Shown: positions 1 through 15,421, numbered from the stretch's first letter. The stretch is 64,000 nucleotides of DNA from DASVWZ01 sp963715675 (GCA_963715675.1 OY970265.1:3038001-3102000), one strand, 5' to 3'. The notes: a model not told the origin generated them from the letters alone. Numbers and translations are program-made.

Positions 1-3320
<3,320 letters not shown>

Positions 3321-3345
3321 GGGTCTCCGCTTCCTGCTCTCAGCT

Positions 3346-3480
3346 GGTACCGGGTACCGAGTACCCTGTATCTAGTTTGTTCCGCAGCCCCTGAGAGCGA
3401 TGCGTGCTGCGGAACTTTCCCTTCAATCTCTCAATGCGCCGGGTACCTCATGCGCGCAGGGTACTTGGTACCCGGTACTC
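3346..3480. repeat. Long inverted repeat in the rpoB-rpoC spacer
   Basis: The left arm (3346-3366) contains GTACCGGGTACCGAGTACCC. The right arm (3459-3480), read on the other strand, contains GTACCGGGTACCAAGTACCC. They match at 19 of 20 positions, with about 90 bases between them. Each arm is itself built from GTACC units, and a further GGGTACC lies at 3441. On the transcript this could form a stem between rpoB and rpoC. Function is not known; it may be an attenuator, a processing site, or only a mobile repeat. Confidence 0.75.
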
Positions 3481-3484
3481 GCAA

Positions 3485-7948
<4,464 letters not shown>

Positions 7949-8002
7949 TCAGATACTCCCAATCTTCATTCGCAGCTGTAAGCTGCGGGAACCGCGAAAT
8001 GT

Positions 8003-8022
8003 GGGCGCGGCCGCGGCCGCGC
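8003..8022. repeat. 20-bp perfect GC palindrome upstream of rpoB
   Basis: GGCGCGGCCG followed directly by its complement CGGCCGCGCC. It lies 55-75 bases before the rpoB start on the transcribed side. A hairpin here would be very stable and could act on leader read-through or mRNA processing. It has no T tract on the transcribed strand, so it is not a standard terminator. Confidence 0.6.
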
Positions 8023-8384
8023 CACGGCGCTAAAGCGCACCCAATCTCGGAAAACAGGTATGCGCCCGTAGGGACGCAAATCCCCACAGGCGCCGATTGC
8101 AGCGCTTACCCTCTGTTGAAATGTGTCGTTTCCGCGCCAGTAGTTTAAGGCCTGTTCCCGTTCCGCCCTGCCCGCGGAACAGTTGCCAACCCGTGCCCGC
8201 CGCCACTCTCCAGCCCCCCCTGGGTCGCCGGAGCAGTTGGTTGCAGTCACCACGATGAAGCTACTCACGATGTCATTGATATATAGATGGTAACACCGTC
8301 CTAAAAGCTTCACCAACTAAAGATCGCACGCCGCCGTCGAACTTGCGCTTCTGGCCATCCTTAGGATTTCGGGATCCAGGGTCC

Positions 8385-8470
8385 CGAGATCCTTCGCAAC
8401 CAACGCTCCAGGATGACACCAGCGCGCGGGCTCACCCCTTCGTTACGCTCAGGATTGCCCGCAAAGCGCC
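8385..8470. repeat. Dispersed double-hairpin repeat, copy 1
   Basis: Contains GAGATCCTTCGCA, then CAGGATGACACCAGCG, GCGGGCTCACCCCTTCG, and a GCCCGC end. The layout is ATCCT..AGGAT followed by GCGGGC..GCCCGC. Related copies lie at 12153-12225 and 14229-14302. It sits immediately downstream of rplL on the transcribed strand. Confidence 0.65.
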
Positions 8471-8471
8471 G

Positions 8472-8852
8472 CTACTTCACTTCGACAACCGCTCCAGCTT
8501 CGGTGAACTTCTTCTTAATGGTCTCCGCCTCGTCTTTGGAGACGCCTTCTTTTATGTTCTTGGGAGCCCCGTCGACCAGGTCCTTGGCTTCTTTCAAGCC
8601 GAGACTGGTGACTTCGCGGACCGCCTTGATAACATTGATCTTATTGGCGCCTACCTCTTTGAGGACCACGGTAAACTCGGTCTTCTCTTCCACCGGAGCC
8701 GCTGCGGCCGCTCCGCCGCCGCCCGCCATCATCACCGGCGCTGCGGCCGCCGCCGATACGCCGAGCCTTTCTTCCAGCTTCTTTACCAGCTGCGCCGCAT
8801 CGAGCAGCGACAGCCCTACGATTTGTTCTTCTAACTGCTGCAAGTCCGCCAT
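8472..8852 (-). CDS. rplL: 50S ribosomal protein L7/L12
   Basis: The stalk protein that recruits GTPase translation factors to the ribosome. 126 residues, the normal length. The start MADLQQLEEQIVGLS at 8852 is chosen because GGAGAG lies about 8 bases upstream and the N-terminal dimerisation domain begins there; the frame extends 27 residues further but without family support. An Ala/Gly hinge (AAAAAPVMMAGGGGAAAAAP) separates the N-terminal domain from the C-terminal domain containing EVTSLGLKEAKDLVD. It follows rplJ, as usual. Confidence 0.98.
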   Translation of the reverse strand: MADLQQLEEQIVGLSLLDAAQLVKKLEERLGVSAAAAAPVMMAGGGGAAAAAPVEEKTEFTVVLKEVGANKINVIKAVREVTSLGLKEAKDLVDGAPKNIKEGVSKDEAETIKKKFTEAGAVVEVK

Positions 8853-9137
8853 GTCTGTTCTCTCCAATTCTCTAGTTTTCTTGAATAGAGGCGTAGCTTT
8901 ACTACGTCTCGCTTTTCGTGATCCGTAAGCCACGGTTTCCAGTGCGGCAGGTTCTTTCCCCAGCGCCAGACAACACCTGGATCGAACCGCGCAACCCCCG
9001 GCTACGGATAACCGAATCCTTCTTGGACAGCGGAGCCGTCCACAAACTGACTAATTTCGTGATCGGGCAATGGAATACTTGAAGAAACTGAGGACCGCAC
9101 GGTCTGCAATTCCTAAATTTCACAATTACCCAATTTC

Positions 9138-9671
9138 CTAAGCTTCCTTGAACTTCTGCTTCTCCACGCCTTGGCTGATGACCACGGCGATATCGCGTCC
9201 GACCGCATTCATCACCGTCACCAGACGCTGCGCCGGAGCATTGATCAGGAACAGCAGTTTGGACATGATCTCTTCCTTGGACGGCATCGTCGCCAGCGCC
9301 TGAATCTGGCTGATGCTGACCGCCCGCCCTTCCACCACGCCCGCCTTGAAAGTAAACTCTGGATGGTCCTTGGCATACTTGGATAGCGCCTTCGCCAGCG
9401 CCACCGGGTCGCCTTCCGTATAGGCAATCGAAGTCACGCCCGAGAGATTCTTCAGAACCTCTTCCACCTTCGTGCCTTTGGCCGCACGCTCGGCCAGGGT
9501 GTTCTTCACGACCGTGTACTTTGCGCCACTGCTACGCAGCGTCTTGCGCAGTTCATAGTCCTGGGCCACCGTCAGCTTGCTGTAGGTGGTGACCACCAGG
9601 CTGGACACGTTCTTTAGGTCCTTGCCCAACTTCTCAACTTGCTCGGCTTTCTTTGCTCTGGTAACCGCCAT
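9138..9671 (-). CDS. rplJ: 50S ribosomal protein L10
   Basis: Base of the L7/L12 stalk, 177 residues (family about 165-180), starting MAVTRAKKAEQVEKL. The N-terminal rRNA-binding part has VVKNTLAERAAKGT. The C-terminal helix, which binds L12 dimers, is present. In many bacteria L10 represses its own operon through the leader. The rplA-rplJ spacer here carries an AT-rich inverted repeat, but no L10-type leader could be confirmed by eye. Confidence 0.97.
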   Translation of the reverse strand: MAVTRAKKAEQVEKLGKDLKNVSSLVVTTYSKLTVAQDYELRKTLRSSGAKYTVVKNTLAERAAKGTKVEEVLKNLSGVTSIAYTEGDPVALAKALSKYAKDHPEFTFKAGVVEGRAVSISQIQALATMPSKEEIMSKLLFLINAPAQRLVTVMNAVGRDIAVVISQGVEKQKFKEA

Positions 9672-9690
9672 CTGGAATCCTCATTGCGAA

Positions 9691-9756
9691 ATCGGGTAAT
9701 TTCACAATTTTGTAATTTGAGCACCTGCAAGAGGATCAAATTACAAATTACCCGAT
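9691..9756. repeat. AT-rich inverted repeat between rplA and rplJ
   Basis: The left arm (9691-9720) starts ATCGGGTAATTT and ends TTGTAATTTGA. The right arm (9736-9756), read on the other strand, is ATCGGGTAATTTGTAATTTG plus A. The arms pair almost fully except for a 9-base insertion in the left arm; the loop is 15 bases. Similar ATTACCC-containing stretches occur in the rplL-rplJ spacer (about 9111-9138) and the rplA-rplK spacer. It might affect L10 operon expression; it may also be just a spacer repeat. Confidence 0.7.
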
Positions 9757-9775
9757 TACAAAATTACAAATGTCC

Positions 9776-10483
9776 TTATGCCTTTGCCGCAGCCTCTAGC
9801 GCGCTGATATCAATCGGAATCCCCGGGCCCATGCTGGAACTGAGGTAGCAGCCCTTCACGTACTTGCCCTTGGCCACCGTCGGCTTGGCCTTCACCACAC
9901 TGGTAATCACGGTGTTCGCGTTGTCGATCAGTTTATCCGGGGTAAACGAAATCTTTCCCACGGGCACGTGCACCAGCGCTGTCTTGTCGGTGCGGAACTC
10001 CACTTTGCCGGCTTTAACTTCCTGCACGGCCTTGCCAACGTCGAAAGTCACCGTGCCGGTCTTCGGGTTCGGCATCAGCCCCTTGGGACCAAGAACCTTG
10101 CCCAGACGGCCGACCGACTTCATCACGTCCGGCGTGGCAATCAGGGCATCGAAATCGGTCCAGTTTTCTTTATTGATCTTCTCGACCATTTCTTCGCCGC
10201 CCACAAAGTCAGCGCCCGCCTGCTCGGCTTCTTTCACCTTCTCGCCGGTGGCAATCACCAGAACACGCTTCGACTTCCCCAAGCCGTGCGGCAGAACCAC
10301 GGTGCCGCGGACCATCTGGTCCGCATGTTTGGGATCGACGCCCAGTCGCATGGTGATTTCCACCGTTTCGTCAAACTTGGCGTACTTGACCTTTTGCAGA
10401 AGCGGAACCGCGTCCTGCAACGTATAGGGGCGGCTCTCCACTGCCTTCCGCGCCTTGGTAATGTTCTTCCCTGCTTTTTTCAT
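9776..10483 (-). CDS. rplA: 50S ribosomal protein L1
   Basis: L1, which binds 23S rRNA at the E-site stalk. 235 residues with start MKKAGKNITKARKAVE at 10483, chosen because GAGGAG lies just upstream; a six-residue longer start (MGDEET) would consume that site. The signature region GLMPNPKTGTVTFDV is clear. It lies between rplK and rplJ. L1 often represses the rplK-rplA transcript; no operator was identified here. Confidence 0.97.
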   Translation of the reverse strand: MKKAGKNITKARKAVESRPYTLQDAVPLLQKVKYAKFDETVEITMRLGVDPKHADQMVRGTVVLPHGLGKSKRVLVIATGEKVKEAEQAGADFVGGEEMVEKINKENWTDFDALIATPDVMKSVGRLGKVLGPKGLMPNPKTGTVTFDVGKAVQEVKAGKVEFRTDKTALVHVPVGKISFTPDKLIDNANTVITSVVKAKPTVAKGKYVKGCYLSSSMGPGIPIDISALEAAAKA

Positions 10484-10542
10484 CGTCTCCTCGTCTCCCA
10501 CCGCACGGCTTGATTCTGCCGGGCCGTAGTGTTTATGACCTT

Positions 10543-10632
10543 GAGTAATTGTGCAATTGGGTAATCGGAAAATTGAAAACCGGCAACTGCAATGGCTTCA
10601 ATGACCCAACTACAAATTACTCAATTACCCGA
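10543..10632. repeat. AT-rich inverted repeat in the rplK-rplA spacer
   Basis: A plus-strand stretch with TTGGGTAATCGGAAAATTG (from about 10557) is roughly complementary to ACAAATTACTCAATTACCCG (10612-10631). It is of the same family as the repeat at 9691-9756. Its right arm includes the rplK stop codon. Confidence 0.5.
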
Positions 10633-11056
10633 TGACTTCAATCCCCATCGAGCGCGCCGTACCGCGCACGCTCTTCATGGCCGTTTCCACCGATGCCGCA
10701 TTCAGATCGGGCATCTTCTGCCGGGCGATCTCTTCCACCTGCTTGGCCGTGACTTTGCCGACTTTATCTTTATTCGGCGTCCCCGATCCCTTGGCGATCC
10801 CCGCCGCACGCTTCAGCAAAATCGAAGCCGGAGGCGTCTTGGTGATGAAGGTGAATGAACGGTCGCTGTACACCGACACCACCACCGGGATGATCAGCCC
10901 TTCCAGTTCCTTGGCACTGGTCCTGGCGTTGAACTGCTTGCAGAACTCCATGATGTTGATCTGCGCCTGACCGAGCGCCGGACCCACCGGAGGCGCCGGC
11001 GTGGCTTTACCCGCCGCAATCTGAAGCTTTACTGAACCTGTTACCTTCTTTGCCAT
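10625..11056 (-). CDS. rplK: 50S ribosomal protein L11
   Basis: L11 of the GTPase-associated centre. 143 residues, the usual length. The N-terminal domain has the proline-rich switch segment (PAPPVGPALGQAQINIMEFC), and the rRNA-binding C-terminal domain contains GTARSMGIEV. It is directly downstream of nusG with a 39-bp gap, the classic secE-nusG-rplK order. Confidence 0.98.
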   Translation of the reverse strand: MAKKVTGSVKLQIAAGKATPAPPVGPALGQAQINIMEFCKQFNARTSAKELEGLIIPVVVSVYSDRSFTFITKTPPASILLKRAAGIAKGSGTPNKDKVGKVTAKQVEEIARQKMPDLNAASVETAMKSVRGTARSMGIEVIG

Positions 11057-11095
11057 AATTCTGTTTCCTAGCTGCTAGCGACTAGCTCCTCAGTG

Positions 11096-11719
11096 TTACG
11101 CCACCTTCTCCACCTGCTTGAACTCCAGTTCCACTGGAGTCGAACGCCCGAAGATCGTGACCATGACTTTCAAGGTCTCGCGATCTTCGTTCACCTCATC
11201 CACAATCCCCTGGAAGGTCGCGAACGGCCCTTCAGTGATGCGGACGGTTTCGTTCTTCTCGAATTTCACTTTCAACTTGGGCTTGTCCTTCGATTCGCCC
11301 ACGCGATATACGATGTGCTGAACCTCTTCTTCCGAGAGCGGCGTCGGCTGCTGGCCGGTGCCGACAAATCCCGTAACCCGCGGCGTAGCCTTCACTACGT
11401 GCCACACATGGTCGTCCATGTCCATTTCCACCAGGACGTAGCCGGGGTAGAACATGCGCTCGGAGGTGTACTTCTTCCCCCCGCGAACTTCGGTGACCGA
11501 CTCGGTCGGAATCAGAACCTTGCCGATCCTCTCTTGGAGGCCGAAAGCCTGAATGCGCGATTCGAGCGATTCTTTGACCTTCCGCTCAAATCCCGAATAG
11601 GAGTGGATAATGTACCACTTCATGTTGGGATTGCGGGGAGCTTCGCCTTCTGCGGCCACAGGCGCTTCCGCGCCGGCTTCCAAGACCTCTTTTTTTTCTT
11701 CCTCTGGCATAACGCGCAA
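11096..11719 (-). CDS. nusG: Transcription antitermination protein NusG
   Basis: Binds RNA polymerase and links it to Rho or the ribosome. About 207 residues. An acidic N-terminal tail is followed by the NGN domain (WYIIHSYSGFERKVKESLES; RMFYPGYVLVEMDM) and a C-terminal KOW domain (ITEGPFATFQGIVDEVNED). Start choice: a TTG at 11719 has a GGGGAAGGA ribosome site about 9 bases upstream, while the ATG at 11710 is about 18 bases away from it, so TTG is preferred. It lies 21 bp downstream of secE. Confidence 0.96.
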   Translation of the reverse strand: MRVMPEEEKKEVLEAGAEAPVAAEGEAPRNPNMKWYIIHSYSGFERKVKESLESRIQAFGLQERIGKVLIPTESVTEVRGGKKYTSERMFYPGYVLVEMDMDDHVWHVVKATPRVTGFVGTGQQPTPLSEEEVQHIVYRVGESKDKPKLKVKFEKNETVRITEGPFATFQGIVDEVNEDRETLKVMVTIFGRSTPVELEFKQVEKVA

Positions 11720-11740
11720 GTTGCGGTTCCTTCCCCGGTC

Positions 11741-12013
11741 TCAGTGATGGGTCAGATACTTGAACAGGTAATTGATCGCAGTGCCGATCGTGTTATCGAC
11801 GGCCCAGAAAAAAACGCCGAACAGGAACACCGTGATAATGACCACGGTGGTTGTGGCGCGCACTTCCTTGAACGACGGCGCCGTGACTTTCTTCATCTCG
11901 GTGCGCACGTCGTTGTAGAAAGTCTTGATCCGCTCCGGCCAGGACTTGAGCCGCTCACCGAAATCGCCGGCCGCTGCCAGTGTATTTGCCATCTTCTTTG
12001 TCTCAACTCCCAT
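11741..12013 (-). CDS. secE: Preprotein translocase subunit SecE
   Basis: The small essential subunit of the SecYEG channel in the inner membrane. About 90 residues, with an amphipathic segment (WPERIKTFYNDVRTEMKKV) and one C-terminal membrane span (TTVVIITVFLFGVFFWAV), the short-form SecE layout. The start at 12013 (MGVETKK) avoids overlap with the tRNA-Trp gene; ATG at 11992 (MANTLAA) is an alternative. It lies between tRNA-Trp and nusG. Confidence 0.93.
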   Translation of the reverse strand: MGVETKKMANTLAAAGDFGERLKSWPERIKTFYNDVRTEMKKVTAPSFKEVRATTTVVIITVFLFGVFFWAVDNTIGTAINYLFKYLTHH

Positions 12014-12050
12014 CACTACACCCGGTTTCCCTTTCGACGGCCTCAAACTC

Positions 12051-12126
12051 TGGCAGGGGCGGAGGGATTCGAACCCCCAAGTTCGGTTTTGGAGACCGAC
12101 AGTTTAACCGTTGAGCTTACGCCCCT
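12051..12126 (-). tRNA. tRNA-Trp (anticodon CCA)
   Basis: A 76-base cloverleaf on the minus strand with acceptor AGGGGCG/CGCCCCT and the CCA end encoded. The anticodon stem TCGGT/ACCGA encloses the loop CTCCAAA (anticodon CCA), and the T arm has GGTTCGAATCC. It lies between rpmG and secE, a common bacterial position. Confidence 0.97.
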
Positions 12127-12152
12127 GTCCTTACTGCATCTTTGCGCTACTC

Positions 12153-12225
12153 GCGAGATCCTTCGCAAAGAACGCTCAGGATGACGCCAGCGGGCTCCCG
12201 CTTCGCTCACGCCCGCTAAGCGGCG
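12153..12225. repeat. Dispersed double-hairpin repeat, copy 2
   Basis: Contains CGAGATCCTTCGCA, CGCTCAGGATGACGCCAGCG, then GCGGGCTCCCGCTTCGCTCA ending CGCCCGC. Both halves can fold: ATCCT..AGGAT and GCGGGC..GCCCGC. It is closely related to copies at 8385 and 14229. It lies just downstream of rpmG, between it and tRNA-Trp. Confidence 0.7.
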
Positions 12226-12378
12226 TCACTTCACTTCTTTATGCGGCGTATGCTTCCGGCACCGGCGGCAGAACTTCTTCAGTTCCAGCCGGTCCGGGGT
12301 CGTCTTCCGATTCTTGGTCTTCGAGTAATTCCGTTCCTTGCAATCACCGCACTGCATCGTAATGATTTCTCGGGGCAT
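12226..12378 (-). CDS. rpmG: 50S ribosomal protein L33
   Basis: A 50-residue protein beginning MPREIITMQCGDC. It has the L33 zinc-ribbon cysteines in two CxxC pairs (residues 10/13 and 37/40) and the conserved NYSKTKNRKTTPDRLELKKF segment. The usual length is 49-55. It lies between tuf and tRNA-Trp, the typical tuf-rpmG-secE-nusG order. Confidence 0.96.
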   Translation of the reverse strand: MPREIITMQCGDCKERNYSKTKNRKTTPDRLELKKFCRRCRKHTPHKEVK

Positions 12379-12402
12379 CGCTCACTCCCTAAAATGGCCT
12401 CT

Positions 12403-12485
12403 GGCTTTTGGCCCTCAGCCTTAACCCAATCTCCGATCACAGCTTCCGCCGAAGCCAAACAGCTAACGGCTAAAGGGCAAAAGCC
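12403..12485. repeat. Inverted repeat in the tuf-rpmG spacer
   Basis: GGCTTTTGGCCCT at 12403-12415 pairs with AGGGCAAAAGCC at 12474-12485, with one bulged base. It is built from simple GGCT/AGCC words like other spacers in this window (for example 14396-14430). It could fold in the tuf-rpmG transcript. Confidence 0.55.
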
Positions 12486-12495
12486 AACGGCTGCC

Positions 12496-13683
12496 TTACT
12501 GAATAATCTCGCTGATCGTTCCCGCGCCCACCGTGTGCCCGCCTTCGCGGATGGCGAATCGCAACCCCTTCTCCATCGCCACCGGCGTGATCAACTCGAT
12601 CACCAGGCTCACGTTGTCTCCCGGCATCACCATCTCCGTCCCTGCCGGCATTTCCGCCACTCCCGTCACGTCCGTCGTTCGCAAGTAAAACTGCGGCCGG
12701 TAGCCCTTGAAGAACGGCGTATGCCGCCCGCCTTCTTCCTTCGTCAGAATGTACACTTCCGCCTTGAACTTGGTGTGCGGCGTAATCGATCCCGGCTTCG
12801 CCAGCACCATCCCGCGCTCCACATCTTCTTTCCCAATACCGCGCAGCAGCAGCCCGGCATTGTCTCCCGCCATGCCTTCGTCCAACTGCTTCTTGAACAT
12901 TTCCACGCCGGTGACAACGGTTTTTCTGGTCTCGCGGAAGCCCACAATCTCCACTTCCTCGCCCACCTTCACCTTGCCCCGCTCGATTCGCCCCGTCACC
13001 ACCGTACCCCGGCCCGAGATCGAAAAAATATCTTCAATCGGCATCAGAAACGGCTTGTCCAACTCGCGCGCCGGTTGCGGCACACTCTTGTCCACCGCTT
13101 CCATCAGCGCATCCACCTGCTTCTCCCACTTCTCTTCCCCGTTCAACGCGCCCAGGGCCGACAGCCGGATCACCGGCACATCGTCTCCCGGAAACTGATA
13201 CCCCTTCAGCAACTCACGCACTTCCAGTTCCACCAGGTCGAGCAGCTCGGGATCGTCCACCGCGTCGCACTTGTTCAGCGCCACCACGATGTACGGCACT
13301 CCCACTTGCCGCGCCAGCAGCACGTGCTCGCGAGTCTGCGGCATCGGACCATCGGTCGCCGCCACCACCAGAATCGCGCCATCCATCTGCGCCGCCCCGG
13401 TGATCATGTTCTTGATGTAGTCGGCGTGGCCCGGACAATCCACGTGCGCGTAGTGCCGGTTCGCCGTCTCGTATTCCACGTGCGCCGTTGCAATCGTGAT
13501 GCCGCGCGCCTTCTCTTCCGGCGCGTTGTCGATCGAATCAAACGAACGGAACACGATCTTCGGGTTGTGCTTCTGCAACACCTTCGTGATGGCCGCCGTC
13601 AACGTCGTCTTGCCGTGATCAATGTGACCAATCGTCCCTACGTTGCAGTGCGGCTTATTGCGCTCAAATTTTTCCTTCGCCAT
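12496..13683 (-). CDS. tuf: Translation elongation factor Tu
   Basis: GTPase that delivers aminoacyl-tRNA to the ribosome. 395 residues, the standard length. G motifs in order: GHIDHGKTT near residue 19, the switch-I region KARGITIATAHVEYE, DCPGHADYIKNM, NKCD, then SAL. Domains II and III follow to GAGTISEIIQ. It lies downstream of four tRNA genes and a 114-residue ORF, resembling the tRNA-tufB arrangement of other bacteria. Only one tuf copy is visible in this window. Confidence 0.99.
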   Translation of the reverse strand: MAKEKFERNKPHCNVGTIGHIDHGKTTLTAAITKVLQKHNPKIVFRSFDSIDNAPEEKARGITIATAHVEYETANRHYAHVDCPGHADYIKNMITGAAQMDGAILVVAATDGPMPQTREHVLLARQVGVPYIVVALNKCDAVDDPELLDLVELEVRELLKGYQFPGDDVPVIRLSALGALNGEEKWEKQVDALMEAVDKSVPQPARELDKPFLMPIEDIFSISGRGTVVTGRIERGKVKVGEEVEIVGFRETRKTVVTGVEMFKKQLDEGMAGDNAGLLLRGIGKEDVERGMVLAKPGSITPHTKFKAEVYILTKEEGGRHTPFFKGYRPQFYLRTTDVTGVAEMPAGTEMVMPGDNVSLVIELITPVAMEKGLRFAIREGGHTVGAGTISEIIQ

Positions 13684-13721
13684 AAAAGTGCCGTGCCTCG
13701 CTTATCTTTTTCGTCAGTGAC

Positions 13722-14066
13722 TCAGTAATAGCGGTACAGCCTCTGAAACTTTTCCCGTAGCTTCGGATCGACTTCCTCCACCCGGGACAGGTAGAACTCT
13801 CGCGTCTGCGCCTGGTCCGAAACCGTCAGCGATTGATACAGTGCAAGCGCCGGCTTCGCAAATCCGCCCACCTCTCGTTCCAGAACTCCCCTGGCCAGCA
13901 CCGAATCCCAATCGCGCACCCGAAGGCCTTCACGGTTGAGGCGCTTGAGAAGCAATTCGATCTTTTCCGGGCCGAAGGCGGCACTCACCGCGCCCTTCAG
14001 TTCCTCGAATTCCTTCTCTTTTTCAATTTTGATGGCCGCCTGCTCGAAACCCACCGTCTGCACCAT
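13722..14066 (-). CDS. Hypothetical protein between tRNA-Gly and tuf
   Basis: 114 residues, start MVQTVGFEQAAIKIEKEKEF with GAGGGA upstream. No recognised domain. It is charged and mostly helical in character, with no signal peptide or membrane span, ending KLREKFQRLYRYY. It lies on the same strand between tRNA-Gly and tuf with a 38-bp gap to tuf, so it is probably co-transcribed. The position suggests a role tied to translation or tRNA processing, but this is only context. Confidence 0.75.
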   Translation of the reverse strand: MVQTVGFEQAAIKIEKEKEFEELKGAVSAAFGPEKIELLLKRLNREGLRVRDWDSVLARGVLEREVGGFAKPALALYQSLTVSDQAQTREFYLSRVEEVDPKLREKFQRLYRYY

Positions 14067-14136
14067 TCAGTACATCCCTCGCTCTCGCTTGGGATTTCGG
14101 CGCGCGGCTCAAACGCCGCGCAAACGCCTCAAACTC

Positions 14137-14211
14137 TGGAGCGGGAGACGGGAATCGAACCCGCGACCAACAGCTTGGAAGGCTGTGACTCTACCACTGA
14201 GTTACTCCCGC
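14137..14211 (-). tRNA. tRNA-Gly (anticodon TCC)
   Basis: A 75-base cloverleaf with acceptor GCGGGAG/CTCCCGC and CCA encoded. The anticodon loop CTTCCAA gives TCC, and the T arm has GGGTTCGATTCCC. It is third of three tightly placed tRNAs before the 114-residue ORF and tuf. Confidence 0.97.
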
Positions 14212-14228
14212 CCTTCCTGCTTCGCAAA

Positions 14229-14302
14229 TCCCGAGTTCCTTCGCATAGTGCCCTCAGGATATCGGCTGCGGGCTCCCGCTTCGCTCGCGCCCGCAAAACG
14301 CC
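14229..14302. repeat. Dispersed double-hairpin repeat, copy 3
   Basis: CCGAGTTCCTTCGCATAG, CCCTCAGGATATCGG, then CGGGCTCCCGCTTCGCTCG ending GCGCCCGC. It is more diverged in the first hairpin than copies at 8385 and 12153. It lies between tRNA-Thr(GGT) and tRNA-Gly. Shortened relatives (CCCTCGCT..GGGAT) occur at about 14082 and 14622. Confidence 0.6.
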
Positions 14303-14309
14303 TCAACTC

Positions 14310-14385
<76 letters not shown>

Positions 14386-14431
14386 CCGAAAAACTGCCCT
14401 TGGCCATTAGCCTTTGGCCCTTGGCAAACCG

Positions 14432-14662
14432 CTATTTGCCGCCCTGCGATTCATTGTCCGGATGCAGCACGTCTTTCCGCCGCACCCACGTCTTCACTGC
14501 AAACATTGCCAGGATGGCCAGCGTCACCAGTCGAATCCGCTGGTCGCCAATCGTCGCCCAGGACAGGACGCCGAGGACCAGGTACGCAACCAGCGCCGTG
14601 ACCAAACGGTTCAAAACATCCCTCGCTGCGCTCGGGATTGGATCCAGCGGGCCCGCGCCCAC
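14432..14662 (-). CDS. Small two-span membrane protein between tRNA genes
   Basis: Up to 76 residues with two hydrophobic stretches (LVTALVAYLVLGVLSWATI and LVTLAILAMFAVKTW) and a charged tail ending DVLHPDNESQGGK. The first 16 residues are translated from a spacer-type repeat, so the true start may be the TTG at about 14614 (LNRLVTALV), which has GAGGGA upstream. It lies between tRNA-Tyr and tRNA-Thr(GGT). Function unknown. Confidence 0.55.
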   Translation of the reverse strand: MGAGPLDPIPSAARDVLNRLVTALVAYLVLGVLSWATIGDQRIRLVTLAILAMFAVKTWVRRKDVLHPDNESQGGK

Positions 14663-14676
14663 TCCCGCTTCAACTC

Positions 14677-14765
14677 TGGTGCACAGGGGAGGATTCGAAC
14701 CTCCGTACCTCGCTAGGAGGGACAGATTTACAGTCTGTTGGCTTTAACCACTCACCCACCTGTGC
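14677..14765 (-). tRNA. tRNA-Tyr (anticodon GTA)
   Basis: 89 bases with a long variable arm (CCCTCCTAGCGAGGTACGG region), as expected for a class II tRNA-Tyr. Acceptor GCACAGG/CCTGTGC, CCA encoded, anticodon loop CTGTAAA (GTA). Confidence 0.97.
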
Positions 14766-14979
14766 AAAACACTCAACCCGGCGACTTCCACTCCAAAGGG
14801 CCGACAGCCGTCTGCGGACACGGAAACTACATTGAAGCGCGACAGGAAAACGGTGACAGAACCCAAGGCGCACGAAGATTCCTTCGCCCGCAAACATCCC
14901 ATCCCGAAAAACGTACCTTATGGAGTGCCGTTGAAAACTGCTAAGCCGCCGCGCCGACTCTGCGTTCCGGAACCAATTC

Positions 14980-15055
14980 TGGAGCTGGCGAAGGGACTTG
15001 AACCCCCGACCCTCTGATTACAAATCAGATGCTCTACCAACTGAGCTACGCCAGC
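14980..15055 (-). tRNA. tRNA-Thr (anticodon TGT)
   Basis: 76 bases with acceptor GCTGGCG/CGCCAGC and CCA encoded. The anticodon stem TCTGA/TCAGA encloses TTTGTAA (TGT). It is the first gene of the minus-strand translation cluster. The AT-rich stretch at 15117-15140 just upstream probably holds the promoter. Confidence 0.97.
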
Positions 15056-15166
15056 ACGACGAGGCAAAGGCGCCTGCAAAGGCGCATCTCTCCCTTAAAT
15101 CCCTTCCTTATGTCCGGGACAATCTAATAAGTTATCATAAGGGTTCCCGCCACGCAACCGCTTGAT

Positions 15167-15421
15167 TCACCGGACGGTGCCTCCGTCTGATAGTTTCTTG
15201 GAAAGCTGCACCCACGCCAGACCGACGACGAGTCCCGAAACAAGGACTAGCAGGGCATCCCCCGCAGCCCCAAGCCACACAATGCCTCCCCGTCCTGCGA
15301 ATCCTCCTTCGCGAAAGAACGTGAACGGGAGCCCATAGGGGAAGAAACAGTCGAAACATCTCACGGGTCGCAGAAGGTTGAACGTATTCGCAATGCCAAA
15401 CATTCCGGCAGCAGCGAGCAT
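15167..15421 (-). CDS. Small hypothetical membrane protein
   Basis: 84 residues from ATG at 15421 (MLAAAGMFGIANTFNLL). A hydrophobic N-terminal segment is followed by FDCFFPYGLPFTFF and a second clear membrane span (GDALLVLVSGLVVGLAW). No family recognised. The frame stays open upstream (TPRGKYTIS) without a good start codon, so the start is uncertain. It lies between uvrA and the tRNA cluster on the same strand. A second overlapping frame (15135-15359) is arginine-rich and rejected. Confidence 0.6.
   Translation of the reverse strand: MLAAAGMFGIANTFNLLRPVRCFDCFFPYGLPFTFFREGGFAGRGGIVWLGAAGDALLVLVSGLVVGLAWVQLSKKLSDGGTVR

Larger units (their letters stand above)
7949..8471. other. rplL-rpoB spacer, no gene seen
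   Basis: This 520-bp spacer between rplL and rpoB holds no credible gene; a 116-residue minus frame across it has atypical composition. It contains a 20-bp perfect palindrome near rpoB, several smaller hairpins, and a copy of a dispersed repeat at its rplL end. An AT-rich patch on the minus strand near 8270-8300 (TATATATC) could be a promoter -10 for rpoBC, but no convincing -35 at 17 bp is visible. Confidence 0.6.

Noticed and set aside
15135..15359. 74-residue minus frame overlapping the small membrane protein at 15167
   Set aside because: Arg-rich translation in the alternative frame; the 84-residue frame has proper membrane spans.
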